A stretch of 64,000 nucleotides of DNA from Pseudomonadota bacterium (GCA_009786025.1 WQUA01000003.1:1-64000); one strand, 5' to 3'. Shown: positions 46,202 through 55,286, counted from the stretch's first letter. The notes: generated by a model not told the origin, from the letters alone. Made by a program: numbers and translations.

Positions 46202-46621
46202 ATGAAAGCGACTTCCATTTTCCTGCCGGCGCTTGTTCTCATGCTCTGGACTTTGCTCGTTCTGGTGCAAGTCCCCATCCGCCGCTTCAGCGCCTACTTT
46301 TTGGGCAGGCGTGTCGTTGCCGACGACTTTAAATACGGCGAGTCAGCCAACGTGCCCGCGGATGTGTCGCTGCCGAACAGGATTTTCATGAACCTCGTCG
46401 AAGTTCCTGTTCTCTTCTACGCACTCGTCTTGATCGCCTTCGTCACCAATGAAGTGAACCAGGTCACCGTAGGTCTGGCCTGGCTGTACGTCGCATTGCG
46501 CTTTGCCCACAGCCTGATTTACTTCACTTACAACCGCGTCGTCCACAGATTCGCAGCCTTCACAGCCAGCAATCTCGTCGTTCTGGCCATGATCATTTAC
46601 TTGGGCATAGCGTTGCTATAA
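46202..46621 (+). CDS. MAPEG-family integral membrane protein
   Basis: 139 aa from ATG 46202. Four predicted transmembrane helices (about 7-25, 65-83, 87-104, 118-138). Core motif NRIFMNLVEVPVLFYALVL, with FMNLVEVPV being the family's conserved helix, and RFAHSLIYFTYN, as in membrane-bound glutathione-transferase-like MAPEG proteins. An upstream ATG at 46151 would add 17 residues without family similarity. Physiological substrate unknown. Confidence 0.82.
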   Translation: MKATSIFLPALVLMLWTLLVLVQVPIRRFSAYFLGRRVVADDFKYGESANVPADVSLPNRIFMNLVEVPVLFYALVLIAFVTNEVNQVTVGLAWLYVALRFAHSLIYFTYNRVVHRFAAFTASNLVVLAMIIYLGIALL

Positions 46622-46664
46622 CGCGCCCGCTTTACCCTTTCGACGCTCAAGCTACCTACTCATC

Positions 46665-46690
46665 TCCCGCTTTCGCGGGAATGACGAGGA
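46665..46690. repeat. tcccgctttcgcggga palindrome
   Basis: Perfect 6-bp arms tcccgc/gcggga around tttc, followed by atgacgagga. Second copy of the unit at 35680-35697. It lies between convergent MAPEG and DUF1854 genes and may terminate transcription. Confidence 0.6.
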
Positions 46691-46702
46691 AGGGGAAGAG
46701 AA

Positions 46703-47185
46703 TCACAAAAACCGATCCAGCAAGCGTCGGCTGTGTTTATCAAGCGCAGTGATGTCGAAGATTCGGTATTGCACGCCGTCGCTACCGGTGATCAACAGCG
46801 ATGAGGCGTTTAGCGCGCGGATGTCTTCTTCGCCTTTCAACACGAACGAAGTTTCGCCGCGATCAGTACTGACCTCCCAGGTACTGGGCGTCGCAAAGGT
46901 TGAGACACGATTCAGTCGAAGAATACTCGGCATGAATTCGCGTTCAGCAAGCGCCGCCTCAATCAGGGCACGAGCTTCGCTGCCGGCAACCGATTCCAGC
47001 GTCGATAACGAGTCGATCCAGGCGCGCTCATGCCCTTCTTCATCGACCAGCGCCAATCCTGCGCCCGGCGCACTGATCGGAAACGCGCGCACCGGCACGA
47101 TGTTTTCGTAAATCTGCCCGTCGCAAGTAGTCAACACCAGCCGGCCAAAGGTATTGCGCGACAGTTGAAAATCAAGGTCGTTCAT
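46703..47185 (-). CDS. DUF1854 protein of the cyanophycin locus
   Basis: 160 aa, no signal peptide. The sequence from FQLSRNTFGRLVLTTCDGQ through VVP-like NIVPVRAFPISAP and a C-terminal DITALDKHSRRLLDRFL matches DUF1854. Proteins of this family are encoded next to cyanophycin synthetase and an ABC exporter in betaproteobacteria. Its ATG overlaps the stop of the ABC exporter (47182-47185), so they are coexpressed. Molecular function unknown; a partner of the exporter is likely by context. Confidence 0.85.
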   Translation of the reverse strand: MNDLDFQLSRNTFGRLVLTTCDGQIYENIVPVRAFPISAPGAGLALVDEEGHERAWIDSLSTLESVAGSEARALIEAALAEREFMPSILRLNRVSTFATPSTWEVSTDRGETSFVLKGEEDIRALNASSLLITGSDGVQYRIFDITALDKHSRRLLDRFL

Positions 47186-49512
47186 TTTTGCGAGCGGTCA
47201 GTTACGGGAGCTGTGTTACTCCAGGATGTTGTAGAGAATTCGGTATCGACTTGTCGCGCCTGGGCTTCATATAAACGGAAATAAGCGCCGCGTTGGGCGA
47301 TCAACGTATCGTGCGGTCCTTCTTCGACGATGTGGCCACGATCCATCACGACCAGGCGGTCGGCTTTGCGCAATGTTGACAGGCGATGCGCGATGGCAAT
47401 GGTAGTGCGGCCGCGCACGAGGTTGTCAAGCGCTTTCTGGATTTCTTTTTCGGTCTCGGTATCGACCGACGAGGTGGCTTCGTCGAGAATCAGTATCTTT
47501 GGGTCGATCAGCAGCGCACGTGCGATCGAGATTCGTTGCCGCTCTCCTCCCGATAGCCCTTGCCCACGCTCGCCGACCAACGAATCGTAGCCTTGCGGCA
47601 AGCGCAAAATAAACTCATGCGCATGGGCGGCGCGGGCCGCGGCGATGATGTCTTCACGCGTTGCGTCGGAGCGGCCATAGGCGATGTTCTCGGCGATAGT
47701 GCCAAAGAACAGGAAAGGTTCTTGCAACACCAGCCCGATGTTACGGCGGTATTCGGTGATGGACAGCGCGCGAATGTCGATACCATCGAGAAACACGGCA
47801 CCTTCGGCGACATCGTAGAAACGGCAAATAAGGTTGACCAGCGTGCTCTTGCCGGAACCGCTGTGTCCGACCAGCCCGATCATTTCGCCAGGCGCAACGG
47901 TCAGATTGACGCCACGCAGAATGGTCCGGTTACCGTAACGAAATACGACGTTGCGTAATTCGATTTGTCCACGCACTGTCGTCAACGGCACGGGTTGCGC
48001 CGGCTCCGGCACGTTGGAAACATGATCGAGGATGTCAAAAATTCGCTTGGCGCCTGCCGCCGTTTTTTGTGTCACCGAAACGATTCGACTCATTGAATCG
48101 AGCCGCGTGTAAAAGCGGCCGATATACGCCAACGCCGCCAACAACATTCCGGTTGAGATTTCACTATGCGATACTTGCCAGATGCCGAACGCCCAAACAA
48201 CCAGCAGGCCGATCTCGGTCAGCAGCGAAACCGTTGGCGAGAACAGCGACCAGAGGCGATTAACCCGGTCATTGGCGACGAAGTTATAGCGGTTTGCCTC
48301 TTGAAAACGCTTCGCCTCGCGCGCTTCTTGTGCGAACGCTTTGACAACGCGAATGCCGGGGATGGTGTCAGCAAGCACATTGGTGACTTCCGACCAGGCG
48401 CGACCGATTTTTTCAAAGCCGGTTCGCAGCCGGTCGCGCACCAGATGAATCATCCAGGCAATGAACGGCAGGGGCAGCAACGTCACCAGCGCCAACCAGG
48501 GATTGATCCAAGCCAGCATTACCGCCGTCATCGTAATCATCAGTACGTCGGTTGCAAAATCGAGCAGATGCAGCGACAGAAAAAGGCAGATACGATCGGT
48601 TTCCGAACTGATGCGCGCCATCAAATCGCCAGTGCGTTTGCCGCCGAAGTATTCCAGCGATAAATGCATCAGGTGTTCAAAAGACGCCGTGCGCAGATCG
48701 GCACCGATTCGCTCGGAAACCAACGCCAGAATGTAAGTTTTTCCCCACCCCAGCCCCCAGGCGAGCAGTGCCGAAGCGAACAGCCCGCCGAGGTACAGCG
48801 CCACCAGGCCAACATCGACCGGCGCTCCTTTTTCGGCAGGTACCAGGACCTCATCGGTCAGCGGCATGATCAGGTACGGCGCCACCATGCCGGCCGCCGT
48901 CGAGGTCAGCATCAGGATGAACCCCAACAGCAAAGCGCCTTTATAGGGGCGGGCGAATCGCCACAAACGGAACAAAATCCAGGAGGAAGGTGGCGCGATG
49001 TTGTCGTCGGTTGCGCAGTTCGGGCATTCGCCGTCATCAGCAGCTAGCGGCGTGCCGCAAACCGGGCACAAAGCCGTGTCTTCTTCCTCGACCTTTTCGG
49101 ACAGTTTTTTTTCCCGCCACTGGCCGAAGGCCTGAATGAGCCGCTGAATCGCAGCGTCCTGCGCCAAAGTATAACGCCAGTGATGGAGGCGGCTGTCGCC
49201 GTCAATCAATTCCAGCGTGCCGACGCCGGCATGATCGTAATGGCTCAGCCGCAGCTCGCCCGAGCGCGCCCATTCCCGGCAGGGCGGCACGGCGCCCGGC
49301 GACGAAGTTCCGGCGCAACTGAAAAGACGCTGATCGGTGACGACGATCAACTCCTGCGCGAAACGCAATGGCGCGTCGAGATCGACGACCGCCCAGCCCA
49401 GGATCTTTTCGCTTGGCGACAGAGAGATCTGCGTCTGCCAAACGACGGGCAACGGGATGGGCAACGCAGGCGCTGCCGGAGAAGAGAGGGTCTCCCTGTG
49501 TGTCTGTGTCAT
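47182..49512 (-). CDS. Cyanophycin-associated ABC exporter (fused permease-ATPase)
   Basis: 776 aa from ATG 49512. Unusual N-terminus: about 150 residues of beta-rich, PH-like sequence (ILGWAVVDLDAPLRFAQELIVVTDQRLFS), then a zinc-ribbon CPVCGTPLAADDGECPNC (about 165-182). A type IV exporter follows with six transmembrane helices (about 200-470), and the ATPase has Walker A GHSGSGKST, signature LSGGERQR, Walker B ILILDEATSS and an H-loop. It is a half-transporter, so it probably homodimerises. Divergent from cphA'-cphA and coupled to DUF1854. Substrate unknown. Confidence 0.9.
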   Translation of the reverse strand: MTQTHRETLSSPAAPALPIPLPVVWQTQISLSPSEKILGWAVVDLDAPLRFAQELIVVTDQRLFSCAGTSSPGAVPPCREWARSGELRLSHYDHAGVGTLELIDGDSRLHHWRYTLAQDAAIQRLIQAFGQWREKKLSEKVEEEDTALCPVCGTPLAADDGECPNCATDDNIAPPSSWILFRLWRFARPYKGALLLGFILMLTSTAAGMVAPYLIMPLTDEVLVPAEKGAPVDVGLVALYLGGLFASALLAWGLGWGKTYILALVSERIGADLRTASFEHLMHLSLEYFGGKRTGDLMARISSETDRICLFLSLHLLDFATDVLMITMTAVMLAWINPWLALVTLLPLPFIAWMIHLVRDRLRTGFEKIGRAWSEVTNVLADTIPGIRVVKAFAQEAREAKRFQEANRYNFVANDRVNRLWSLFSPTVSLLTEIGLLVVWAFGIWQVSHSEISTGMLLAALAYIGRFYTRLDSMSRIVSVTQKTAAGAKRIFDILDHVSNVPEPAQPVPLTTVRGQIELRNVVFRYGNRTILRGVNLTVAPGEMIGLVGHSGSGKSTLVNLICRFYDVAEGAVFLDGIDIRALSITEYRRNIGLVLQEPFLFFGTIAENIAYGRSDATREDIIAAARAAHAHEFILRLPQGYDSLVGERGQGLSGGERQRISIARALLIDPKILILDEATSSVDTETEKEIQKALDNLVRGRTTIAIAHRLSTLRKADRLVVMDRGHIVEEGPHDTLIAQRGAYFRLYEAQARQVDTEFSTTSWSNTAPVTDRSQK

Positions 49513-49810
49513 GAACCGTAACGTATATGCAACATGATCGCTCCGGTCAATTAAGGCGGCGTTCTCACGCCGCGCCGGGAAAGCGCCAGCGTCACTATAA
49601 AAGAATTTCACCGTTTGTGCGCATTTTTGCGGAAAAGAATCGGTGACAATATCTATCACGCCATAACGGCAAAGACTCTGGTTACGCGCCTTCGGACGGA
49701 GTACACTTATGACGTTACGCGCTGTTCCGTTGCGGGCTAGAATGGTGGCGGCGTTTGACGCCTTATTTTTTAAGGCTGGGGGTTTTTCTGACGGTTTTTG
49801 TGAGTTTCCT
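49513..49810. other. Divergent promoter region of the cyanophycin locus
   Basis: About 300 bases between the ABC exporter start (minus) and the proposed cphA' start (plus). It must contain promoters for both arms. No clear sigma-70 pair, operator palindrome, riboswitch or repeat family was found. Confidence 0.4.
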
Positions 49811-51955
49811 GTGTCTGCTCTATTGAAAAAAAAAGAGGTACAGTTTCTCCGCATCGCTTATCTGCGCGGCCCCAATATCTGGACGTATCGGCCGGTGTTG
49901 GAAGCGTGGGTCGATATCGGCGCCTTGGAAGAGGCTCCGTCCAACACCATTCCGGGATTTTACGAACGCCTCGTCGGTTGGCTGCCGTCGTTGGCCGAAC
50001 ATCGCTGTGGGGTCGGCGAATGCGGGGGCTTTTTGCAGCGTGTCAGGGACGGCACCTGGATGGCGCATGTGCTCGAGCACGTCGCGATTGAACTGCAAAA
50101 CCTCGCCGGCTTGCAGGCCGGTTTCGGTAAGGCGCGCCAGACTTCCCAACGCGGCGTTTATAAAGTGGCGTTTCGGGCGCGTAACGAAGAAGTCGGGCGC
50201 GCCGCGCTTTTTATTGGCCGCGATCTGGTGATGGCCGCCATCGAAGACCAGCCGTTCGATATCGCCGCCGCGATCAACGATTTGCGCCAAAAGATCGACG
50301 ACCACCATCTGGGGCCGAGCACGGCGTGTATCGTTCAAGCCGCCGTCGACCGCCGCATTCCGGTGATGCGATTGAACGACGGCAATCTGGTGCAACTGGG
50401 TTACGGCGCGCTTCAGCGCCGCATCTGGACGGCGGAAACCGAACGCACCAGCGCCATTGGCGAAAGCATCGCTGTGGACAAAGATTTGACCAAACGCCTT
50501 CTGCAATCGTGCGGCATCCCGGCGCCGGAGGGCGAGGTTGTCGAGAATGCCGACGCGGCTTGGGCGGCGGCGCAGGATATCGGCTTGCCGGTGGCGGTCA
50601 AACCGATCGACGGCAACCATGGGCGCGGCGTCGTTCTCGATCTTTCGCTCGAAGAGGATATTCGCGCCGCTTTCGCCGTCGCCGATGCCGAAGGCAGCGG
50701 CGTTATCGTCGAGCGCTTTGTGCGCGGCCGCGAGCACCGATTGCTGGTCGTCGGTGACAAGCTGGTCGCCGCCGCCTGCGGTGAAGAGGCATGGGTCACC
50801 GGCAACGGCCGGGATACGGTGGAAGCGCTGATCGACGCACAAATCAACAGCGACCCGCGTCGCGGCCTCACCGAAGATTTTCCCCTCAATAAAATTCTGA
50901 TCGACGAAGACCCTGCCGTCGCGCTGGAACTGACGCGTCAACGACTGACGCGCGACAGCGTCCCCGCCCCTGACCAGCGGGTGCTGATCCAGCGCAATGG
51001 CAACGTCTGTGCCGATGTCACCGAGAGCGTGCACCCCGATAACGCGGAGCTTGCCGCACTGGCGGCGCGCGTCGTCGGACTGGACATTGCTGGTATCGAC
51101 GTGGTTGCCGAAGACATCAGCCGCCCGTTTGCCGAGCAGGGCGCCGGCATTGTCGAGGTCAACGCCGGGCCAGGCTTATTGACGCACATTCAACCAGCCA
51201 GCGGCAAGCCGCAGCCCATCGGAAAAGCAATTATCGACCACTTATTTCCCAGCGCTGAGCAACAAGGGCGCATTCCGATCTTCGGCATCACCGGTACCGA
51301 TAAAACAACGGCAATCGCGCAACGGCTGGCAGCATTGCTCCGCCTCGCCGGCTACCGGGTGGGGCTGGCGTGCCGCGACGGGCTGTATCTCGGCCACCGC
51401 CAAGTCGATTCGGGCGACGCTGTGAACTGGGCAGCAGGTGAGCGCTTGCTGATGAATCGCCTGATCGATATCGCCGTGATCGAGAGCGACGCGGCGTTGA
51501 TCTTGCGCGAAGGGCTGGCTTACGACCGCTGTCAGATCGGCATCATCACCGACACCGGTGGTTTACCCGCGCTCGCCAACGACGATATTCTGACCCCCGA
51601 GCAACTGTATCAGGTATTGCGTACACAGGTTGATGTCGTGTTGCCCAACGGAGTAGCGGTGTTGAATGCGCACGACCCGCACTTGGTCGAAATGGCAGCG
51701 CTGTGCGACGGTGAAGTGATCTTTTATGCGACCGACGCCGAATCAGCGGCGATCGTCAAACACTGCGCCGCTGGCGGTCGCGCGGTCGTTGCTGCCGACG
51801 ACCAGGCTCTGCTGATCCATGGCGGTCACACCACGCCGATGAACACCCACAGCGCGCCTGATCTCGAAATACTGGCAACCATTGCCGCCGCTTGGGCATT
51901 CGGCGTCAACGCCACCTTGATCCGCTTCGGTATTGAAAGACAGGAACCCGTCTGA
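49811..51955 (+). CDS. CphA' - truncated cyanophycin synthetase paralogue
   Basis: About 714 aa. Start uncertain: GTG 49811 or TTG 49823 lie just before the family N-terminus FLRIAYLRGPNIWTY, and a run of nine A residues (49826-49834) follows. N-terminal domain (1-160), then an ATP-grasp domain with VAVKPIDGNHGRGVV, VIVERFVRGREHRLLVVGDK and IVEVNAGPG, apparently intact. The Mur-ligase-like half has a P-loop GITGTDKTT (492-500) in place of GTNGKTT, and the protein ends where the C-terminal Mur lobe would begin. It overlaps cphA by one base (TGATG). It may work with CphA or, like cyanobacterial CphA2, with one active site only. Confidence 0.88.
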   Translation: MSALLKKKEVQFLRIAYLRGPNIWTYRPVLEAWVDIGALEEAPSNTIPGFYERLVGWLPSLAEHRCGVGECGGFLQRVRDGTWMAHVLEHVAIELQNLAGLQAGFGKARQTSQRGVYKVAFRARNEEVGRAALFIGRDLVMAAIEDQPFDIAAAINDLRQKIDDHHLGPSTACIVQAAVDRRIPVMRLNDGNLVQLGYGALQRRIWTAETERTSAIGESIAVDKDLTKRLLQSCGIPAPEGEVVENADAAWAAAQDIGLPVAVKPIDGNHGRGVVLDLSLEEDIRAAFAVADAEGSGVIVERFVRGREHRLLVVGDKLVAAACGEEAWVTGNGRDTVEALIDAQINSDPRRGLTEDFPLNKILIDEDPAVALELTRQRLTRDSVPAPDQRVLIQRNGNVCADVTESVHPDNAELAALAARVVGLDIAGIDVVAEDISRPFAEQGAGIVEVNAGPGLLTHIQPASGKPQPIGKAIIDHLFPSAEQQGRIPIFGITGTDKTTAIAQRLAALLRLAGYRVGLACRDGLYLGHRQVDSGDAVNWAAGERLLMNRLIDIAVIESDAALILREGLAYDRCQIGIITDTGGLPALANDDILTPEQLYQVLRTQVDVVLPNGVAVLNAHDPHLVEMAALCDGEVIFYATDAESAAIVKHCAAGGRAVVAADDQALLIHGGHTTPMNTHSAPDLEILATIAAAWAFGVNATLIRFGIERQEPV

Positions 51956-54522
51956 TGGAAGTCTCAAGAATCCGGGCATTACGCGGCCCCAATTTGTGGA
52001 GCCGGCGCACGGCCATTGAAGCGCTCGTCAATTGTGCTGCCGACGAAGTCGTGATCGCCGATGTACCGGCATTGGAAACAAAATTACATGGCCGTTTTCC
52101 AGCGATGGGACCGCTCACCCCCGCCGGCGACAAAGTGGAAATCAGTCTGGCGCACGTGCTCGAACGTCTCACCCTGAGCTTGCAAGCAGAAGCCGGCTGT
52201 CCGGTAACCTTCAGCCAAACCGTTTCGACCACCACTCCTGGATTATTCCAGGTTGTCGTTGAATACACTGAAGAAGACGTTGGCCGACTGGCGCTGCGTT
52301 TCGCGCAAGAGTTGTGCACGGCGGCGCTTCAGGACGTACCCTTCGACCTTACCGACGCGCTGTCGCAAATACGTGCGCTTGATGAGGACATCCGCCTGGG
52401 GCCAAGCACCGGCGCCATTGTCAACGCTGCCGTCGCCCGCCGCATTCCTTACCGCCGGTTAACGCAAGGCAGCCTTGTGCAGTTTGGCTGGGGCAGTCGG
52501 CAGCGGCGCATTCAGGCGGCAGAAATCGACCGCACCAGCGTCATCGCCGAAGATATTGCGCAAGATAAAGAGTTGACGAAAAAACTGCTGGCCGCCGCCG
52601 CCGTGCCCGTCCCCAAAGGAAGACCGGTCAACGATGCCGAAGACGCTTGGGCGGCGGCTAACGAAATCGGCTTGCCGGTTGTTGTCAAACCGCTGGACGG
52701 CAGCCAGGGCAGAGGTGTCACCGTCAACGTCAACACTTATGAACATCTACTGGCAGCGTACGAAGCGGCGGCAGGAACCGGTCGGAAAGTGATGGTGGAA
52801 CGCTACCTACCCGGCTCGGATTTCCGGTTGTTGGTCGTCGGCGACAAACTACTGGCGGCTGCGCGACGCGATCCGCCGCAAGTGATCGGCGACGGTGTCC
52901 ACAGCGTGCGGGAGTTGGTCGATGAGATCAACCGCGATCCGCGCCGTGGCGAAGGTCACGCCACCGCGTTGACCAAGATTCGTCTCGACGACATCGCCAA
53001 CACCCTGCTGTCCATGCAGGGCTATACCGCCGACAGCGTGCCGCCGACCGGAACACGCGTGATTCTGCGCAACAACGCCAACCTTTCGACTGGCGGCACC
53101 GCCACCGATGTCACTGACGAAGTACACCCCGACATTGCCGCCCACGCCGTCGTGGCGGCGCAAACAATAGGACTTGACGTCGCCGGTATCGATGTCGTCT
53201 GCGAAACGATTTTGAAACCGCTCGAAGAGCAGAGCGGCGGCATTGTTGAAGTCAACGCCGCGCCTGGTTTGCGTATGCACCTGTCGCCATCGTACGGCAA
53301 AGGTCGTCCCATCGGCGAAGCCATCGTCAACCATATGTTTCTGCCGGACGAAAACGGTCGTATTCCCGTCGTCGCAGTGACCGGCACCAACGGCAAAACC
53401 ACCACCGTCCGGCTGATCGCCCACCTTTTCGAGCAGCACGGCTGGCGCGTCGGCATGACCACCACCGACGGCATTTATGTCAATCATCGTCGCATTGATG
53501 ACGGTGATTGTAGCGGCCCGCGCAGTGCCCGCAATGTGCTGATGCATCCCGATGTCGATGCCGCCGTTTTCGAGACCGCGCGCGGCGGTATGTTGCGCGA
53601 AGGGTTGGGATTCGACAGTTGCCGCGTCGCCGTCGTCACCAATATCGGCGCCGGCGATCATCTGGGGCTTGACTTCATCACCAGCGTCGAAGACCTTGCC
53701 GTGCTTAAGCGCGTCATCGTTCAGAATGTTGACGAAGACGGCATGGCCGTGCTCAACGCCGACGATCCGATCGTTGCGGCGATGGCCTCCGTCTGTCCCG
53801 GCAATGTGACCTTCTTTGCGCGCGACGGACATCAGCCGCGCTTGATGATGCACCGCGCCCAGGGCAAGCGTGTTGTTTACATCAGCAATCGCGCGCTCGT
53901 CGCCGCCGAAGGAGGTTTTGAATACCGGCTGCCGCTCGCCAGTATCCCGCTGACCCGCAACGGCGCCATTCCGTTCCAGACCGACAACGCGATGGCCGCG
54001 CTCGCCGCTGCTTGGGCAATCGGTCTGCCTTGGGAAGCCATCGCGCGCGGGCTCGCTACCTTTGTCAGCGACGACAGCATCGTGCCAGGGCGCTTCAACA
54101 TGTTTGATTATCGCGGCGCCATCCTCATCGCCGATTACGGTCACAACCCCGATGCCATCGCTGCGCTGACGCAAGCCGTCGAAAAGATGTCGGCGCGGCG
54201 TCGCCTCGTTGTTATCAGCGGCGCAGGAGACCGTCGCGATGAAGACATTCAACGGCAAACGCAAATCCTCGGCGACGCTTTCGACGAAGCGATTCTCTAT
54301 CAGGATCAGTGTCAGCGCGGCCGTCAGGACGGCGAAGTGTTGGCCTTATTGCGGAAGGGGTTGGTAAACGCTAAACGCACCCGCACCATCGAAGAAATTC
54401 ATGGCGAATTTCTTGCCATCGACACTGCGCTAAAACGGTTGTCTCCCGGCGACCTGTGCCTGATTCTGATCGACCAGATCGAAGAAGCGCTGGCGCATAT
54501 TCGTAAGCGGATCGGCGAATAG
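51955..54522 (+). CDS. cphA: Cyanophycin synthetase CphA
   Basis: 855 aa. Polymerises Asp and Arg into cyanophycin, a nitrogen-storage polymer. N-terminal domain MEVSRIRALRGPNLWSRR; ATP-grasp domain (VVVKPLDGSQGRGVTVNV, VMVERYLPGSDFRLLVVGDK, IVEVNAAPGLRMHL) that adds Asp; Mur-ligase-like domain with intact P-loop GTNGKTTT (from 477), ETARGGMLREGLGFD and a C-terminal lobe (SIVPGRFNMFDYRG, DYGHNPDAI) that adds Arg. Coupled to CphA' by TGATG. No cyanophycinase or isoaspartyl dipeptidase gene lies in the window. Confidence 0.96.
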   Translation: MEVSRIRALRGPNLWSRRTAIEALVNCAADEVVIADVPALETKLHGRFPAMGPLTPAGDKVEISLAHVLERLTLSLQAEAGCPVTFSQTVSTTTPGLFQVVVEYTEEDVGRLALRFAQELCTAALQDVPFDLTDALSQIRALDEDIRLGPSTGAIVNAAVARRIPYRRLTQGSLVQFGWGSRQRRIQAAEIDRTSVIAEDIAQDKELTKKLLAAAAVPVPKGRPVNDAEDAWAAANEIGLPVVVKPLDGSQGRGVTVNVNTYEHLLAAYEAAAGTGRKVMVERYLPGSDFRLLVVGDKLLAAARRDPPQVIGDGVHSVRELVDEINRDPRRGEGHATALTKIRLDDIANTLLSMQGYTADSVPPTGTRVILRNNANLSTGGTATDVTDEVHPDIAAHAVVAAQTIGLDVAGIDVVCETILKPLEEQSGGIVEVNAAPGLRMHLSPSYGKGRPIGEAIVNHMFLPDENGRIPVVAVTGTNGKTTTVRLIAHLFEQHGWRVGMTTTDGIYVNHRRIDDGDCSGPRSARNVLMHPDVDAAVFETARGGMLREGLGFDSCRVAVVTNIGAGDHLGLDFITSVEDLAVLKRVIVQNVDEDGMAVLNADDPIVAAMASVCPGNVTFFARDGHQPRLMMHRAQGKRVVYISNRALVAAEGGFEYRLPLASIPLTRNGAIPFQTDNAMAALAAAWAIGLPWEAIARGLATFVSDDSIVPGRFNMFDYRGAILIADYGHNPDAIAALTQAVEKMSARRRLVVISGAGDRRDEDIQRQTQILGDAFDEAILYQDQCQRGRQDGEVLALLRKGLVNAKRTRTIEEIHGEFLAIDTALKRLSPGDLCLILIDQIEEALAHIRKRIGE

Positions 54523-54803
54523 CCCGGACAAGTGAAGCGCGTCACCCTGCGCGAAGTCGCAAGGGCGCAGAGTGGAAATCGAAAGCATTATTTAACCGCA
54601 AAGAACGCACAGAGCACAGAGAAAAAATGTCGTTCTGTGCGAAGCGACGTCGCAAAACCCGCTCGGCGGCGACAGGAAGCAGATTTCCCCTACAAGCGAA
54701 ACATACCGATAGAAGCGTGGGGGTGACAACCCGCCGCCCGTAATCCGCTCCCGGATTACACTTCGCTTGTTCAGGCCACACTGCTTGCGGTTAAAATCTC
54801 ACC
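54523..54803. repeat. Repeat cluster between cphA and the YbaK-like gene, with inverted AACCGCAAAG ends
   Basis: Starts with tagcccggacaagtgaagcg (54522-54541) then cgtcaccctgcgcgaagtcg, a near copy of 37591-37625. An AACCGCAAAG unit lies at 54590-54626 (tttaaccgcaaagaacgcac). A cagatttcccctacaagcga unit (54679-54698) and a ccgccgcccgtaatccg unit follow. Finally gcttgcggttaaaat (54783-54797) is the inverted short end of the AACCGCAAAG family, seven bases before the next ATG. No gene supported. Confidence 0.6.
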
Positions 54804-55286
54804 ATGTCGCAAGCCGTCTTTGAAAAAATCACCGCTTTATTCGACGCCGGGCAAGCGCGTTATCGGATCATGGCGCACACGCCGGTGCGAACATCGGAAG
54901 AAGCGGCGCGCGTGCGTGGGATTGCGCTCAGTCAAGGCGCTAGAGCGATGGTCTGTCGTGTTAAACACACTTCGAAGCAACATAGTTACGTTCTGGCGGT
55001 GTTGCCCGCCGATCAGCAACTCGATTTCGGCAAGGTGGCAACCGCTGTTGGCGGCAAAAAAGCATCGCTGGCAACACCGGAAGAGGCACAGGCATTGACC
55101 GATTGTGAAATGGGGGCAGTGCCGCCGCTCAGTTTTAATTCTGAGCTATTGTTGATCGTTGACCTCAGCCTCGCCTCGCGGCATGATGAAGTTTCTTTCA
55201 ACGCCGGATTGCGTGAGCGCTCGATAACAATTGCAACAGAAGATTATTTGCGTATTGTCGCGCCGCGTTTTGAAACGATCATATAG
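54804..55286 (+). CDS. YbaK/ProX-type aminoacyl-tRNA deacylase
   Basis: 160 aa. SEEAARVRGIALSQGARAMV, the conserved Lys in CRVKHTSKQHSY, KKASLATPEEAQALTDCEMGAVPPLS (in parts) and a late SFNAGLRERSI match the YbaK/proline-tRNA editing fold. The probable role is hydrolysis of mischarged aminoacyl-tRNA in trans; which tRNA is not evident. Its 3' end overlaps the R-M gene 3' end by eight bases (convergent). Confidence 0.85.
   Translation: MSQAVFEKITALFDAGQARYRIMAHTPVRTSEEAARVRGIALSQGARAMVCRVKHTSKQHSYVLAVLPADQQLDFGKVATAVGGKKASLATPEEAQALTDCEMGAVPPLSFNSELLLIVDLSLASRHDEVSFNAGLRERSITIATEDYLRIVAPRFETII

Noticed and set aside
11541..54797. AACCGCAAAG units as a CRISPR array
   Set aside because: Copies are scattered over more than 40 kb, in both orientations, with no regular spacers and no cas genes.
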